From assembly GCA_905221605.1 (NCBI GenBank), contig CAJNDS010002629.1:186001-250000 (forward strand): a stretch of 64,000 nt of DNA, given 5' to 3'. This DNA is from Symbiodinium natans. Lineage: Eukaryota; Sar; Dinophyceae; Suessiales; Symbiodiniaceae. Below, in pieces: positions 49,247 through 63,690 of the stretch. The translations under genes were made by a program, and so were the position numbers. The notes below the pieces were generated by a model that ran no database searches, was not told where the DNA came from, and saw only the letters and a list, made by a program, of their open reading frames with translations. Position 1 is the stretch's first letter, and each line of letters opens with the position of its first letter.

Positions 49247-51340
49247 TTGCCCGTGCCCCACCCCACCCCTGCCCAAACAACCATAATTAGTCATTTTTCC
49301 CACAGCCCGACGTGCCCCACTACACTCCCCAAGCAACCACAATCTTACCCCAGCTCCCACCATCTGAGTGGAGCACCCTGCGTCGTGCGCAGCGCTTACC
49401 CGACAAATGTCCAACAGGAGACCACCCATCCGAACACGATGAAGCTGGTCTTCACGATCTGTTCCACGCTTCGCACAGCCTCGAACTTCCTCAAACCCGG
49501 GTCTCGCGCTGCCTTTCCCAATTTGGGACTTTTGAGATGATTGTGGAGACTTGATGGTACCCGGTTCAGGGATTGCAGGACAAGATTCGCATAGTAGGCC
49601 AGCTAGAAGCCTGGCCCTGAGATGCCTACTGTCCAAGTCTTTTGGCGCCATTCGTATACCGATCCCTGGAGAGCAAAATCCTCAGCCCTACAGTAGGCGA
49701 GTTTGGATTGCAGTCGCGCTTCGCTCCAGGACCTTAAGTTAAAGCTTCTGGACCTTAGGTGCTGTGGCGATTGTGCTTCCCGCTTGGCGAATGCACCTCT
49801 GCGAAAAAAGTTCAATGTTCACTTTGATGTGTCGATTTTTAAGCTGCTCCGCCCTGAAGGGGTGTACTTGAATGATCGGGTCGTTGCTGGAATATTCAGC
49901 CAGTCTTCGTGCCTCGAACCCTGGATGCAGGTTTATTGTCCTGCGGGTCATGCACCTCGAAAGAAAGAACAAGGACCCACGATCCTAGAGTAGATGGACA
50001 AGCCAGAAGTTTAAACTTAGCCACCGACGCAACAATGCGGGCCTTGAACAGTGGTTCGGGTTAGTAACATGCGGCTTTCGTTCACAGGGCTCGATCTGTG
50101 TAGCGGGATGGCGAGATAGGGGAAAGGTTGGAGTCGCAGCTGCATGTCATCTAAATCTAGGGAATCTAGGCCACTAGAGTTATAGGCATCACCCGCACAG
50201 CCCCGCAGGAGCGGCAAGATGCCAAGGCCAAGGCAAGGCATCATTCCAAGAATTCTGCACGAAGAACCCCGAAACACAAGCCCGCGGCACAGCTTGCGAG
50301 CCCCTGAATCCTGTAGCTGCAGCTTTCAACTCATGATCATCAGCAAGCGCAGATTGCCCGTGGCGAAGACCCCGCCGGCTATGCCCTGATGGCTCCAACT
50401 GCTTCCCCGCGGGCTCAGGAGGAGCGGCTCAGGTTTATGGGTTTATGGGTTTGTGCAGGCCTATATGCAACAGTACAATTGCTTGGACTTCGGAGGTCTT
50501 GGAGAGGGGCACAGTGTGGGAAGCTATGGTAACATGCGTTCTTTGGTACGGGAGCTCAGGTGAGGTTTTCGGGTGGTCGGTCATGTGTTCATAAGGCGCA
50601 GAGCTTTGTGCTACATCTAAAAATTCGAAGCTAGGATTGTGAGTTGGAGAACCAAACAGGACCAGGCAGGGTCTTGCAGTTTGACGTTGAACCGCTGCTT
50701 GCTTCTGCTCGCTCGTAGCGGCAGAGGCAAGCCCAAGCACCTGATAGCCAAGCCTTTTGCATTTGCCTCGCAGGAGCTGGAGATGAAGCAGGACATGGCA
50801 CACAAAAACTATCGGTCATCCGGATGCTGGTAATCAGCGTAGCTGCAGAATGCAGGGGTCTTGTTGAAGAACGGCAAAGTCCCCTTTCGACCATGCTGCT
50901 GTGAAGGTGTCAACGTCCACCTCAGAGCACTATAGGCTGTCTTGTGTTATGAGAGTTTCCCCAAAGACCAACCCCGTGATATGAGTCTTTTTCATGCTTT
51001 CCATCATCCGGCATCCTCCCCGAAGAATCCCCAAAGCCATCCACATCGTCTCACTCCGACTCTGACTAGCCTGCGGCCTTTTGCAGCGTTCCACAGCCCA
51101 ACCTGGCGCCGTTCCTGGCAGTTTTTTGTGCTCAGACCGATAATGTTGTTTTATGGTGATGTGATGATGGGCTGGCCAGCGACTCTGGATTGCTGCAAGA
51201 GCTCGCGGGCCGTTTAAACATCCCGTGCTACATTGGTAATGCCCAGTTCCATTCAACTTGTCGTTCTATCAGAAGGCGTTTGGAGATGTGCAATCGAGGC
51301 GGCCAAAAACCGTGTCTATGGCGCAGTCAGATCCCTTCAG

Positions 51341-51377
<37 letters not shown>

Positions 51378-54300
51378 GAAGGTAGAAAGTGCAGAAAGAG
51401 AAGCAGAAGAAGACGAAGAAGTAGCAGAAGAAGGAGAGAGAGAGAGAGGGACCGCTCCCCTCAAGCCCCGAAGAAGAAGAAGAAGAAGAGAGTGAGATAC
51501 AAAAATGACACAAAACAACAAATATGAAGAAAGACATAAAACAAAGAAAAAAGCAAAGAAATACAGATCGATGATGAGACATGTCTCTGAATAAGCGTCG
51601 CTGGCGACATCATTAAATTGGCGGAAAGATAAGCTTCCTGCTTTCAGTTGCGCTGCTGGTCTCCGAGCCTGGTCCCTGGAGTGTCCACCCTCAGAGAAGC
51701 TGACAGAGAGTCCCGCATCGCTCCGGCCGCTGGGAGGGTCCGAGGGTCCCGCTGAGCATCCTTGGCTGCAGAGCGTGTCCCTGGAGTGCTCATCTGCAGG
51801 TCAGCTCGCAGATAGTCCCGCCGAGTATCCCTGGAGCGCTACCCCGCGAGAATTCCGCGGACAGTCCCGCGACAAAAGTTATACCTGTCCGAAGCCGGCA
51901 GGATTGCTCCCACATCGATTAGGATCGAAGTAACAATGTAACATTTATCCAAACACCATGCAGTTTATTCACGCAGTTTCCCTGGCGTTCGCAACCTGAA
52001 CACCAAAAACTGGGAAGCTGCTGCGCTGAAGTAACTACATTGAATTGCCTTGCTCAGGTGCCTCCAGGTGAGTGGCCTTTTTTGTGTCCAGCGTCAAGAT
52101 GACCGGAGACGAGGGGGTTTTTCCATCAAATCAAATCCTCTCTTCCGCGTTCTTGATCAATGGCGCCGGACGTGGATTTGACAAATAAGTACTGACAGCA
52201 ATAGCCTACGAGTCCCACTAAACCCCATCGCCCTACCCCCGTGGGTTTCTCACCTTTTTTTGCAGAACCGGCCCAGTTTTCCTGCTTTTGTTTGAGCAGC
52301 CAAGCACGGACGAAGTGCAGACTGCTTGGAAGGGCTTCCTTTGTAAGTCTTGTACATACAGAATGAGCCATTAGACAACCAGCTAAATCTGCCCATGGAG
52401 AATCCAACTGGTTGCTTGCATGTGGCTGTAATTGCATGAGTTCATGGCCTTCGCTAGGGAACTTCCACAAAGACCGACATTGCTTCGCAAGACTGCCTAG
52501 CGGCACATTGCAGAGGTATCAAGCCTGCACTGTATACCCTCCATTGCAAAGCAGGGTTGCACTGAGCCTTACTCCCGAATTCAGCTTGTCCTGAGGCCCT
52601 GGTCCCCCGGCTCTGCCCACTGGTCCTTTGGTCCCTTTGGCCCGGTGACCTTTGAATCCACGAAAGCACTCGGCCAGGTGAATGCCTCTACGGACATTGT
52701 TGCAAAATGGAGAGGGTAACAGGGGCTGCGCCCCTCATTCTTTTCCACAAACCGGGCTTTAAATTTGCTCGATGGAAAGTCTTTCGTGTTTTCGTTTCTC
52801 TTGCGCCACGTCTTGCTGCAAAACTAGATCACTGGACGCACCATCTTGTCCCCACTCTTGTCTCTCTTCCTGTCTCCCTTCAAATGAAGAGCCAAAGCAC
52901 TGAATGCGTCCCTCTCTCTTCCCGACCTGCTGCACTTTTTGTCGGTTGTGCAGGGGGCGCTATCATCGCAACGGTCTGAACTTGCGAGGATGGCGACTCC
53001 CGCAACCTTCGTTTTTCGAGCCTGAACTGAACTGTCCACCATCGCAGCGGCTACGATCTCGAGCCGGGGATGACATGCTCAGGGTTAGGGGCTCATATGC
53101 CGCTCAAATTGCAGCGCAGGAGTCAGCGAGGATAGAAGTTTTGATGACTAGCGGCAGCCGTTACAAGGCTGTGAAAGGTCCCAGTTCTTGTACTGTGAAG
53201 CCATGGCCCCGCTGCCTGGCTCCTGCTCGGCTCTGGACTCAGTACAGATTTCAGCATTTTGGAGGCATTCGTTTCATTAGATGCTTCAGAGTATGGCAGC
53301 TGCACTTGCTGGCCACGCCAGTCAAGAGTAGTATTTTCTACGGGAGGCCCCCTATGTCGGCACCGTCGGCACCCCGCACGAGGCCTTCCTGGAGTGATTG
53401 GAGCCAATTACACGGAGCCTATGCATGAAGGTGGCCCTTCCTTGTGGCATCTTCTAGAATCTAGACAAGATTCATGCTTGAGTCCAGTTGAGTGTCACAT
53501 TCTAGAGAGCTCACGCACTTTCTTGTCCAGTACACCTGTACCGTGCCTGTACCCATCACAAATGAAGGCAGGGCTCCCAAGCCCTTAAAACCTCGATCCA
53601 TTCTCTTGCAGCAGTTCTGCTGCACGCGTAAATGAAGATGCCCTCAGAAGATTCCCCGCATGAGCGAACCTGTATTCTGCACTCGAGTTTGACTTTGAAG
53701 AACTTGACCATCGAGCCCTCCATCTCTAAGCCTAGATGAACAGACGCTGATTCCCCTTTGATTCCCTCACCGCCGTTGCACTCCATAAGCTCCCACCATG
53801 TGCACCCCCCCTGTCAGAGGCATCAGTCCCTTGGGCCTCGTCCAGCGCTTCGGCCTTGCCACTGGCAGCGCAGGCAGCGCAGGCGGGCCTTGGAACCTGT
53901 TTGGGTATCCGGGCTTCCCCCCAAAACTCATGGGCTGTGTTGCGTGTTGATGTCCCGCCTTTGTTCGCTCGTGCCAGAAGGAGGTGAGGTCCGGTGCATT
54001 TGACACATGTCTTGCTCATAATCAGAGCAGCGAGGGTCGGGACAAAAGTTTGGCCATAAGCCCCCACATACCCCATGCACCGGAAGGAGCCCCCAACCGC
54101 CAAAATCCCAAACTCTATCGTTTTCTGGCAGGCTGCCCAGCTACACGGAGCCGCGGCCGCACATGCCGCCAGGGCCCCGGCGAGCCATCATTGCCGTGGG
54201 GATCAGCCACATGACCACATGTCTGTACCTACCGGGATGGAGGTTTACGCGCAACGATCAGGACCTCGTTGCCCGTGCTTCATTCATGCTGATGTGACTT

Positions 54301-54573
54301 GCATGCTTACAGCTTGTGTTGGCAACTTAGTGTGCTGTGATACACGGGGCGCGTTGCAGTACGGGCCTTGCCTGCTTTGGGCGGCAGACGCATGCTCTAA
54401 CATGCTCCAAATTTAATCAAGTCTTTGGTAGGTGTGCACCTCGTGTCGAAAGTCCACCAGCCTGCACCCTCAACATCCTAAGTCTCTACTTAGTCCCCTT
54501 AGTCTGCATTTCCTTCAACCCCTTTCAAGTATATAGCCCCTAAACGCCGAGCCTTTGAAAGCTATGTCTTTCG
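49247..54573. other. Stretch without a supported gene
   Basis: Short ORFs only. GA (51344-51374) and GAA (about 51466-51490) runs lie in a purine-rich block. An imperfect GC-rich repeat near 51650-51885 has recurring GTCCCTGGAGYG and AGTCCCGC pieces. An ORF at 52904-53428 has no recognisable domain. Confidence 0.4.
51344..51374. repeat. (GA)n microsatellite
   Basis: A pure GA run followed by GAA-rich sequence to about 51490. The order resembles LINE tails, but the GC-rich 20-mer is absent. Confidence 0.9.
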
Positions 54574-54774
54574 ATGCTGCGCTCCCCGCTCCTGGCGCTC
54601 TTCACGGCATCGGCCGCTGCCGCTGCGGGGTCGGCGCTTGGGGCTGCGGCAGCCTGCGTGCAATCTCAGGCAGTTTCTTTTGGTGATGTAAGGCAGGGGC
54701 TTTCTCTGGGACGGCAGATCGTGAGACTTGGCGTAACGTTTACTTACAATTTCTCAGAGTCGTTTGGAATCTAA
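54574..54774 (+). CDS. Candidate first exon with signal peptide
   Basis: 66 codons from ATG 54574. MLRSPLLALFTASAAAAAG is a good signal-peptide-like start, followed by SALGAAAACVQSQAVSFGD and FTYNFSESFGI. The region is GC-rich, like coding sequence. A GT donor (GATGTAAGG) lies at about 54686, so the real exon may end there. No homologue recognised. Confidence 0.25.
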   Translation: MLRSPLLALFTASAAAAAGSALGAAAACVQSQAVSFGDVRQGLSLGRQIVRLGVTFTYNFSESFGI

Positions 54775-56698
54775 ACGACCTTGTCATTGCAATTCAGCCA
54801 CGGAAGCCCCGATCATCGAGGATTGAGCACACGGGCATGTAGCGGCTAGCATGAGAGGTAAATCTACCACGTCCAGGCTGCAATGGAAACTGTCCAGCCG
54901 ATTCTGTTTGTTGGCTAGCCGCACTATTCCTCGAGAATCTGCCTCCAAAACATTCCAAGCAAAGATCATGGGTAGACGTTGAGCTGCCCCGTGCTTTCCG
55001 TAGTGTGAGAGCCTTATCTTGGGCACACTTGGACTTCGCATAGGCATTATGACATGCAGGCACGTACACATGTATTCATGTATAGATTGCTGGCGTGACT
55101 ATTTTTGCTGCTATTCGTGGCCATCATTTGTTTTGTTGTTTGTGTCATTATGATGATAACGTTGTCCTCACTTATGCCAACATTCAATCAGCCGACGACA
55201 AGTTCAATTTCCCAATTTGGCTGAAGCCCCTAGACAGCTTGGGCAGACAGACCCTCAGGTGGTAGAGACTTGCGACGGAATGTTTATGCGCCTGCAAGAA
55301 TGTAAAGTCATGCAGCCTGAGATGTTTTGGAGACGGGAACTTGATGCTGTAATCTGTCAGAATCTATGCTCGAGTGCACTGGAACATGTCTAGAGACATC
55401 ATTCTGACTTCTCACTGTATAGGCCCAGGAAATTGCAGGCAAGAAGTTTGTTTTAGTTGGACAAGGTTCTGCTTCTGTGGGCTGCCTACTGCATCTACCA
55501 CTGGTGGCAGGGCCTGGTGGTCTACATCGTGAGGGCCCCAACTTCGGTCAGTCTTTTTCAGTCTTCTTCAGTGCTGCGTACGTGAGCCGGCAGCTCTGAT
55601 TGTGTTTCTGAAACATATAGGCTCTTTCTGCCATGCAGGGACAGGGTACACCCGCACACCCTGCCTGTCGAGAAGTGGCACATGCCGCGCAGCCATACAC
55701 AACCACGCAACCATGTAGTTCGAAAACGCCAGCACCCAGCCTGCAAAGGATGGCGCAGCCGTCTGCGGCACGCCAAAGCAACAACCTCAGCTGCCTGCGT
55801 CTACGCGGAGGGGCCAAAAGGACGGATTCCAAGTTATAGTAAATTAGGAAGGCAGGCCCAGATAAGTTCATTTTGCTGTGCCCCGACACTTCCCTCTTGT
55901 TCATATTGAGGGTGGCCTCTGATCCCATGACCATCACACTCCCAACGCCACGCCCAAGATCTGCGCGATGATGAGCAAGTTTTCGCAAGCGTTCCTGATA
56001 TGCGAACCCCAGCCAGCTTCCTCCTTCAACCCTTGTCAGGATCACTTGACGCCTCAGAGACAAGGTCCTGCCCGCTTCGGGCAGTTGAAAAGCTTGGAGC
56101 CTTCAGGTTTGTTTGGCGGTATGCTCTTCTGCGTAGGTTTGGAACGAATTTGATGTGGCTGCTGTATTCTTCCTTGCACTTCGAGGCACAAGCTTCCAGA
56201 AAGCAAGAAGATAAACCACATCATTTGCACAACTGAATTCATGTCGCTACGAAGGCAAAAGCAACACTTCGCCAGCAACTTGTAGGAAAACCGAAGAAGG
56301 GTTCGAAGGATTGTCCTCAAGTATGCACAAGGCCCTAAATCCCTCTCCCCCCGAATCCATATGTGACCGGGAGATGCCATAAGGCATGAACGTCCCCAGA
56401 GACCCTGAACATGGAACATTTGAACCACAAACCGCCAGAGCCCTATGTCGCAAAAGGACGGCGAGAGCTGGAGAAGCGTCCAGTGTCTGAGGGCTTTCGG
56501 ACCCCTCGCTCCGAGAGCGTGGAGGCTAGACTCAGCGTTATCTAGCGCGATCGGGAACCACAGTGATAGCGATGTTTCTTGCTTTTACGAAATGTAGACG
56601 ACCAGGCGCAGCGCCGTGACGTAGTAAATTCAGTAATAGGAGTACTAGGCGGTAGTCGCAGCAGTAGTAGAGGTAGACAAGGAGGAGGAGCACCAGTA

Positions 56699-56725
56699 GT
56701 CGTCGTCGTCGTCGTCGTCGTCGTC
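56699..56725. repeat. (GTC)n microsatellite
   Basis: Nine units of CGT/GTC. A second GTC run is at 57177-57203. Confidence 0.9.
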
Positions 56726-57176
56726 ACCGCCAGTGTGTCTGGGCTTGAAACATGACCTTGGTGCGTTTAAGACATCGAATAGCTCGAGGAACTTGCTCCA
56801 TTTCGACATGTAAAAACGCAGACAGCCACCGTGAGGAAATCACACATGACCTAGAAAAAGGGATGCGTGCTGGACCCTCCCCTGCCCTGCAACACCAGTG
56901 AATGTAGGGTGTTGGATGTTTGGGCCGCAAGGCTGTGGGATAACGATGTGCTCCTCTTGCGAACCTTACCCTGAACCAGTTTAAGGACACGCGTACAAAC
57001 TGCAAGTTGCGGAATCTTGAACCCTTTTGCGGTTGTAGGCCGGCGCGGGTACCTTGTAGTTGTAGTAGCTTGTGTTATTGTTGTTCTTGGTCTTGGTCTT
57101 GGTGTTGTTGTGCTTCTTGTTGCTGTGGTGGTGATAGCATGAGTAGTGGAAGAAGTACGAGTGGGAGTAGCAGTAG

Positions 57177-57483
<307 letters not shown>

Positions 57484-60400
57484 GAGCAGCAGCAGCAGCA
57501 GTGCCCTAGTGCATTTATTTGTTTTTGGGATCTTTGGGCTCATTGAGTGTACCCTGAAGAGGGGGCTATGCAAGTTCTGTTCCAAGTCACCTGTCGCTGG
57601 GACCTCACCACCCTAATCACCCAAGCTTTGAAGTCCTGAAATCGCAGGGCCTGGATCAGATTGTGGAGTGGGCGCCCTTCTCGCCCTCGTTTCCACTGGG
57701 CGAGCCGCCAGAAGATCTGCGAAGTCACTCGGGGCTGGTGGCTTCAGGTATCAAGGATGTCGGCTTGCAGGACACAAAGAGGAGGTCAATAGGAAGGGTC
57801 AAGTCCAACCACTCTTAGTTGAACGATCCCTTTGAACTCGAGGTATTCAGCATTCGAGGGATGACCACGTCCACGTCTTGATGCAATCCAAGATTTACAC
57901 CGTTCGACTTTCTAGGTGAGGATCAGGAATGACCCTGCCGATGGCTTTTTTGCCGCCTCAATCACGCAACACTTTTGCTCCACTGCTTGCGCATGACTCC
58001 TACATATTGGCGCATGAACCTCCTGTGCACCCCCTCCCCTTCCCCACCCATCTAAACTCCCATCTCCTTTGACATCAGCCAACATAAGCGGCATGTTCCT
58101 ATGTTTATGAAGCAGCGGCGCATGGCTGCACATGAGTACCTGCATCCTGCTTCCGCAGCGCACACCAGCTGCTGTCTAAGATATCAGTGTGGGTAGTTAG
58201 TTTCGGGCTGGGTGATTCCTTTGACCCGAAGTCAGGCTCGCACTAAGTTCTATGTCTGCTGCGTGAGGGCCCGAAAAGATGGATGGCCGACTGTCACAGG
58301 TCACTGAATGGAACCTGCCCAAAAGTGGAATCCTCTCAGGTTTGGCAGATACAGCCTTCGCCCAGCTGCCCGACGGCGCTGTCCCTTTCATGCAACACGT
58401 TTACACATGCTCTTCGCGGGCAAAGAGTAGCCCAATGGCAAGTTTGGGGCATAGGGATTTTTCGATTTTGAGGTTTTGCAAATGAAGTGGACGGCCGAAG
58501 CATCTGAGGTTCAACCGTACTGGCTCCAATGCGATGCCTGCGTTTTCGATGCCTCGAAGCTGCATCTCTGTTCATCAGGGGAGTGCTGAATGAGTGCCGG
58601 GGCATGCTCGAAAACTGGGGAGGAGCCCCTTTCATCAGTGATATGACATGCTAGGGCAAGTACATTCAAAGCTGGCACTGGATGGGCTGATGACTTTCTC
58701 AGCTTCGTAAATACCGTTCCAGTTGCAACATGTTGCAATTCTAAACTGGAAACTGCCAGAGCCCCACATCCCAGCCCTTGATGTCTCTGCAGGTGCGCAG
58801 TGTCGGCTACAAGCAAACACGTGAGAAGGCAGGCATCGCACCGCAACTAGTCTTGGCACCCCTGCTGTTGATGACTTCTTGACTCTTCGAAGTGTGTCGC
58901 GTCTTATCTTCCCTCGCGCGTCCCATTGCCTGCCTTGTGTCAGCGTGAGAGCCGAATTCCTTGAGCCTACATACCCCAAAATAGTCCGGCCACCCATTTG
59001 TCCTCAGGTGGCTTCTCAACCAGCTTTGTACCAGTGTGTGGGGATGGACATCGTGTGGCCTGGCTCTTCCTGAGCACCTGCTTCAGGGCCGATGCTGCAG
59101 GGAGGATGGATCACGTCACCTTTGTTTGTGTTACGGAAGTGGACTGACCTTGCCCTTGTGATTCTACAGACTTCCGAAAGCATGAAGAGCCCTAAAGCAT
59201 GAAACAAGCCTTTTCAACCTGCTCGAACAGCAATGAAGTGCAAAGATACGTTTGAACAAGGACCCACTCCTCCCCGCCCCTTCAAGTCCCCATGACCAAG
59301 GCGAGACCACAAGAGAATAGACTGCCGCTCGACTTACTGGCACTCGAATGTTGGTGTCTTCGAGCCCTGAGAACACCTTGATTATCGATCGGGCATTCCA
59401 AGGGCTTTCGCTTCTTTTCTTAGGTTTAGGGACGGGTGTGAGTTTGATATGGCGTGATTCATGGTTTTTTGTCTTGCCTTCCACCATCTGTCACGTCTCT
59501 TGTCACACCCAAGCCCCGTCATCCGGAAGAAGTTTGTTCCTTTATCTGTCGTGGTCTGAATGGACGGCAACTCGTAGACCTCTCTGTCTCTCGAAGGGGG
59601 CGGAGCCTGAACCCGAAGGTGCCTTGAAAAGCTTTGCTCCGAAGGATAAGAGAGGAGCTGTCGAGACAAGCTCGGGGACATGGGGACATGTACTGTAAGT
59701 ACTTCAACCCCCCACAAACACACCCGAGCAGGTATCTTGGATCGCTTGAAAGAGGGGACATTGCCATCGGACCTGCCCGGTGCGGTGCAGCGCGGTACCC
59801 AAGAGGGCCAGTACGAGGCTAAGAAGCTTCAGTAGTTTAGGATGGTGAGCAGTAGAGGCCCTTCGGTGAGCCTTGAACGTCGAACTCTGGAGATGAAGTG
59901 TGACCTGGAGATCCCTGGCCTTCGACTACAACAGTACTACTGTCACCCATGCCTTCGACTTCAGTACGGGCTCCATGACACTTGAGAACATTCTGCTCAG
60001 AACAGCAATACTATGCCATTTCGCTTGTTCCGTGTGCAAGATGCTCTTTGGGGCATCCTCGGCGATACCCTCCAGTGGAGCGATGTGGAGCGTTCATCAG
60101 TGTATAGAAGGATAAAGAGGATAAGCCAAGCCATTTGGACATCTCCTGACCCCGCCTCCCCCAAAATCCCGTGGCCCTGGCAAAGAAGTGCTCAGGTGGA
60201 GCACTGCTTGGGCGGTGCCACGCGTGCTCATCTTTAACTGCCAGGTGGCCGGCTTCCAATCTAATTCACAGGTCCGTTGAGGATTGAGGTTGGAGCTGCT
60301 TAGACTTAGACTGCAGGCTTCGGTGTATGTGCATACCATGAGCCTGTCAGCCCCACATGGCTCGATCATGGCCACCTTGTCGAGTGGAATACACCTGCAA

Positions 60401-61266
60401 ATTGACGCTGTGCCTCAAGCAGCTCTTCGAATAAAAGCGCAATTGAGGGAACGATCGACTTGGCGGAATCTCTGCACCGGAGGTGAGTGGGAGTCTAAAG
60501 TCACCAAAGCAGCACTTCAACAGGTCCCCTACACAGCCGGCCGCCTCTTCGGCTCCCACCCAGAGGATGATGGTGGCTTGAGTGCGCCCGTGCCCAGGGT
60601 TGCCGCGTAAAGTATGCAACTGGTAGGGTCTGGAGCTTGCTCAGGAGCGAGGGCTACCGAGAGTGAGAGATTTGAAGGAGGACACAGGTCTTGGGTTGCG
60701 ATTTTTGGCTCGCTTGGAGTGTGCGTGCGCGCGTGCATGCGTGCGTGTGCGTATATGTGTGCGGGGTTCTTGGTTTTGGCATGGCTTTTGATATGCTGTC
60801 GGTGATGTCGGTGAAACTAGCAAGCCGCAGTCCTGAAAGCTTTGGCCGCCGCCTTTCTGGATCAGGCTGACTCACGAGCTACCAATTGAAACATCAGGCC
60901 CAACCGTGCCAAAAGTTGCAACGTTCCTTGGCCCATTTCTTGGTGCGAAAGCAACGGTCGTTTTGCCTTCCCCTGTTGGGAAGCCATCTGCCTTCGCAAT
61001 GCGAGCTCGACGAGGCAGCTTCGACGATGCCTTCGCACCCTTGTTGCAGATGCCAAGCTCCTCGGACGGCATCTGTTGTGCGGGTGCACTGCGTGTCGTG
61101 TAGATCCTTTCATGTGCGGGCTTCCTCTCAGGTACAGTCTTTGGTGGATGTGGATAATTTTGCGGTGATCACGAAAGCTCGCGTAGCGGAGCTGGAGTTT
61201 TATCTGCTTTAGCAGTAGGGGGCCGACCACGGCCAGAAAACAGCGTATTATTGATACTATCTTGTT

Positions 61267-61289
61267 GGGGGGGGGGGGGGGGGGGGGGG
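61267..61289. repeat. Poly-G tract
   Basis: 23 consecutive G. A second G-run follows near 61347-61357, and both are followed by the same GTAAA-TTGATA sequence, so the pair forms a short duplication. Confidence 0.9.
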
Positions 61290-63632
61290 TAAAATTGATA
61301 TATCACACGTAAATTGATACATCACACGAATTCCTTGGTTTTGGAGGGGGGGGGGGGTAAATTGATACACCAATACCTGAAGGGGGGGGCGTTTTTACGT
61401 CAAGACCTGACAGCACAAAATGCGTCGCCGCCCGAAGACTCTGCCCCCTCAACTCAAGCATGCCTCCAACAGGTCCCTGCCCACACTTTCTCATGCAACT
61501 TTGCTCTTGCTTCCTGCCCCCGAGCTTTCGTCCTCCCTGCCTCCGGCCCTCAAGTAGCTGCTATTGGCTCGCATGTCCGTATGGAGACATTAAGGAATGG
61601 ATTCAATAGAGCCATGGCCAAAGCTTCCCAAACCTCTACAAGCCTAACATCCAGCAAGCACCGCTCATGGGAAGAGGCTGCACCTGTTGAAGGCCCTAGT
61701 TGAAGGTGAGGTACAGTACATTACTTCATTGTCGCTACATGTCAGTGCGCACACTGTGTATGCCTCTCCTTCCGCTGTATTTTACTTGAAACATGGCAAT
61801 GCCTGCGCAAAGGTGTAGTCAACATGACCGGGGGCATGCGCACTGAGAAGGCCACCATGAGAAATTGATTTTGAAGCTTGTAGGGTATGGGGGCGACAGT
61901 ACAGTGTGAAGATGTTCAAGCTATTCCCCGTGGATGTCAGAAGGGTCGCAGTAGCTTTGCTTCTCCTGTCTGGGTACTTCGGTTTGGGCTGGGAACAAGG
62001 GCTGGGTAGCGTTGATAAGCGGAGCAGGGTGACTTGCACAAGGCTGCAAAGAAGACCATGCAGGCTGATAGGGGTGTTGGCAGCGTCTCGACTACCTGCA
62101 ACTACCACTTCAACAACCTTAGCGGCCGCCACGACCTAGAAAAGCACCGCAGACCCCTGAATCCGCTCCTTGCAGTCAAACAAGCGCCAAGCCTTGGAAA
62201 GCTCAGACAGCTCGGTTAGACAGGCGGTAGGTTCTGAGGGAGGTACAGTGAAAGACAATCACTTGCAAGCGAAGCCTGGTTAGCGTCGGGCAGAAGCTTG
62301 CGTCATCTTCTCGAAAGCCTTCTAAACTCCATCCGCAGATTGTGCGCAGGATCTTCTGGGCACCAAGGAGGTCCCCAAAAGTGCCTACTACGGTGGCTCG
62401 GCACGCGCTCTGAAACCCCCCCCCCCCCAAGCTCGGCAGCACAACCTTGCACAATGAGTCCGAGCGTTTAGGCATCCATGTAGGCCAGTACCTGCAGCAT
62501 GACCGCCTAATGATCCGTGCATGCCCGTGTGCTTCAGGTCGTCTCCAAGAGCAATAGCAGATAAGTAGCAGGATGCATTGCTCTCCTTTTTGCCCAAGCC
62601 AAGGTGTCCAAACGCTTCGTGCATTGGATCTCCTCCTGCTTCAGAGGTTTGCTTGTACACGGTGCAGGGCGTGACAGCAATCTTAGATCCGAGGGAGGAA
62701 TGCTCTTCTGAGTTTTTGTTGCCATGGCAAATTTAGGTCGTCGCATCTCGTTGGTAGTGTGATCCTCGCTGCAGTCGTCCCACAATGACATGAAAAGATG
62801 GTTGGCTGGATCTACTAGTAGCATTGTCTAGCACTAGCACCCTTACTTCTTGACTACTCTTGGAATTGAGCGCATGTGAGATTTTATCACCAGGGGATGC
62901 ATTCAAGACCGTTGAAGCCAAAGCCGCAAGCCTAGGCCGAGAAGAAACTTCAAGGCTTCTTGCATGACAGGTGGGGAAAATTGCACACAATTGCCCAGGA
63001 GTGCTACAACATCACAGGCATCCGGCTGCGGAACTTCCCAGAGTTCATCGTCGCCTTCGCCATGGTAAAGACGGGGCTGGGGTTCAAATTCAGGGACGAG
63101 GCTAGTGCGTCTTGACACTCTGCTTAGTCGGGGAAGCTCAGGGGGTCGCTTCTTGGCTTCTTTGCATCTGAGCGGTGCCGGCATACGAATTTACAACATT
63201 GCTGCGTTGGGGCAATGCCTTTCAACAACACCAACGCCAGCACTACGACTTGCTTTCTCTATGTCTATAACATATCCGCTCAAGTGAATGGGTGCTTGGA
63301 ATTTCAGACATGGATATCGGACTGCATGGATGTCAGAAATGGCATATGAGCTAAACGGTCAACATCAACAACTGCGCTCATTTTCTAATCGCGTAGACTC
63401 CTTCCTCGGAAGATCCGAGTTTACCCAACACAACAACCGCAACCCAAAACACAAATGATTCCAGGCACGAGTCCCCCGGATCCACAACATAGTGAACCCT
63501 TGTCTTGCATTTGTGGGTTGGTGGGTGGGTGGGTTGGTGGGTTGGTTGGTTGTGTGTGCACGCACGCGTGCATGTGTCCCCGTGGGTGTGTTGTTGATTG
63601 GTTTCGCTGTGCTCATGTGTACAAGAACAATG

Positions 63633-63663
<31 letters not shown>

Positions 63664-63690
63664 TATATATGTATATGTACATATATATAC
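63633..63690. repeat. TA microsatellite with TATG/TACA variants
   Basis: A pure TA run to 63659, then a degenerate TA/TACA tract. Confidence 0.9.

Noticed and set aside
51344..51490. Possible further LINE tail (GA then GAA runs)
   Set aside because: The GC-rich 20-mer and a leader relict are absent, so it was kept as plain microsatellite.
63080..63095. GGTTCAAATTC, B-box-like
   Set aside because: The conserved C of the T loop is missing and no acceptor stem can be drawn.
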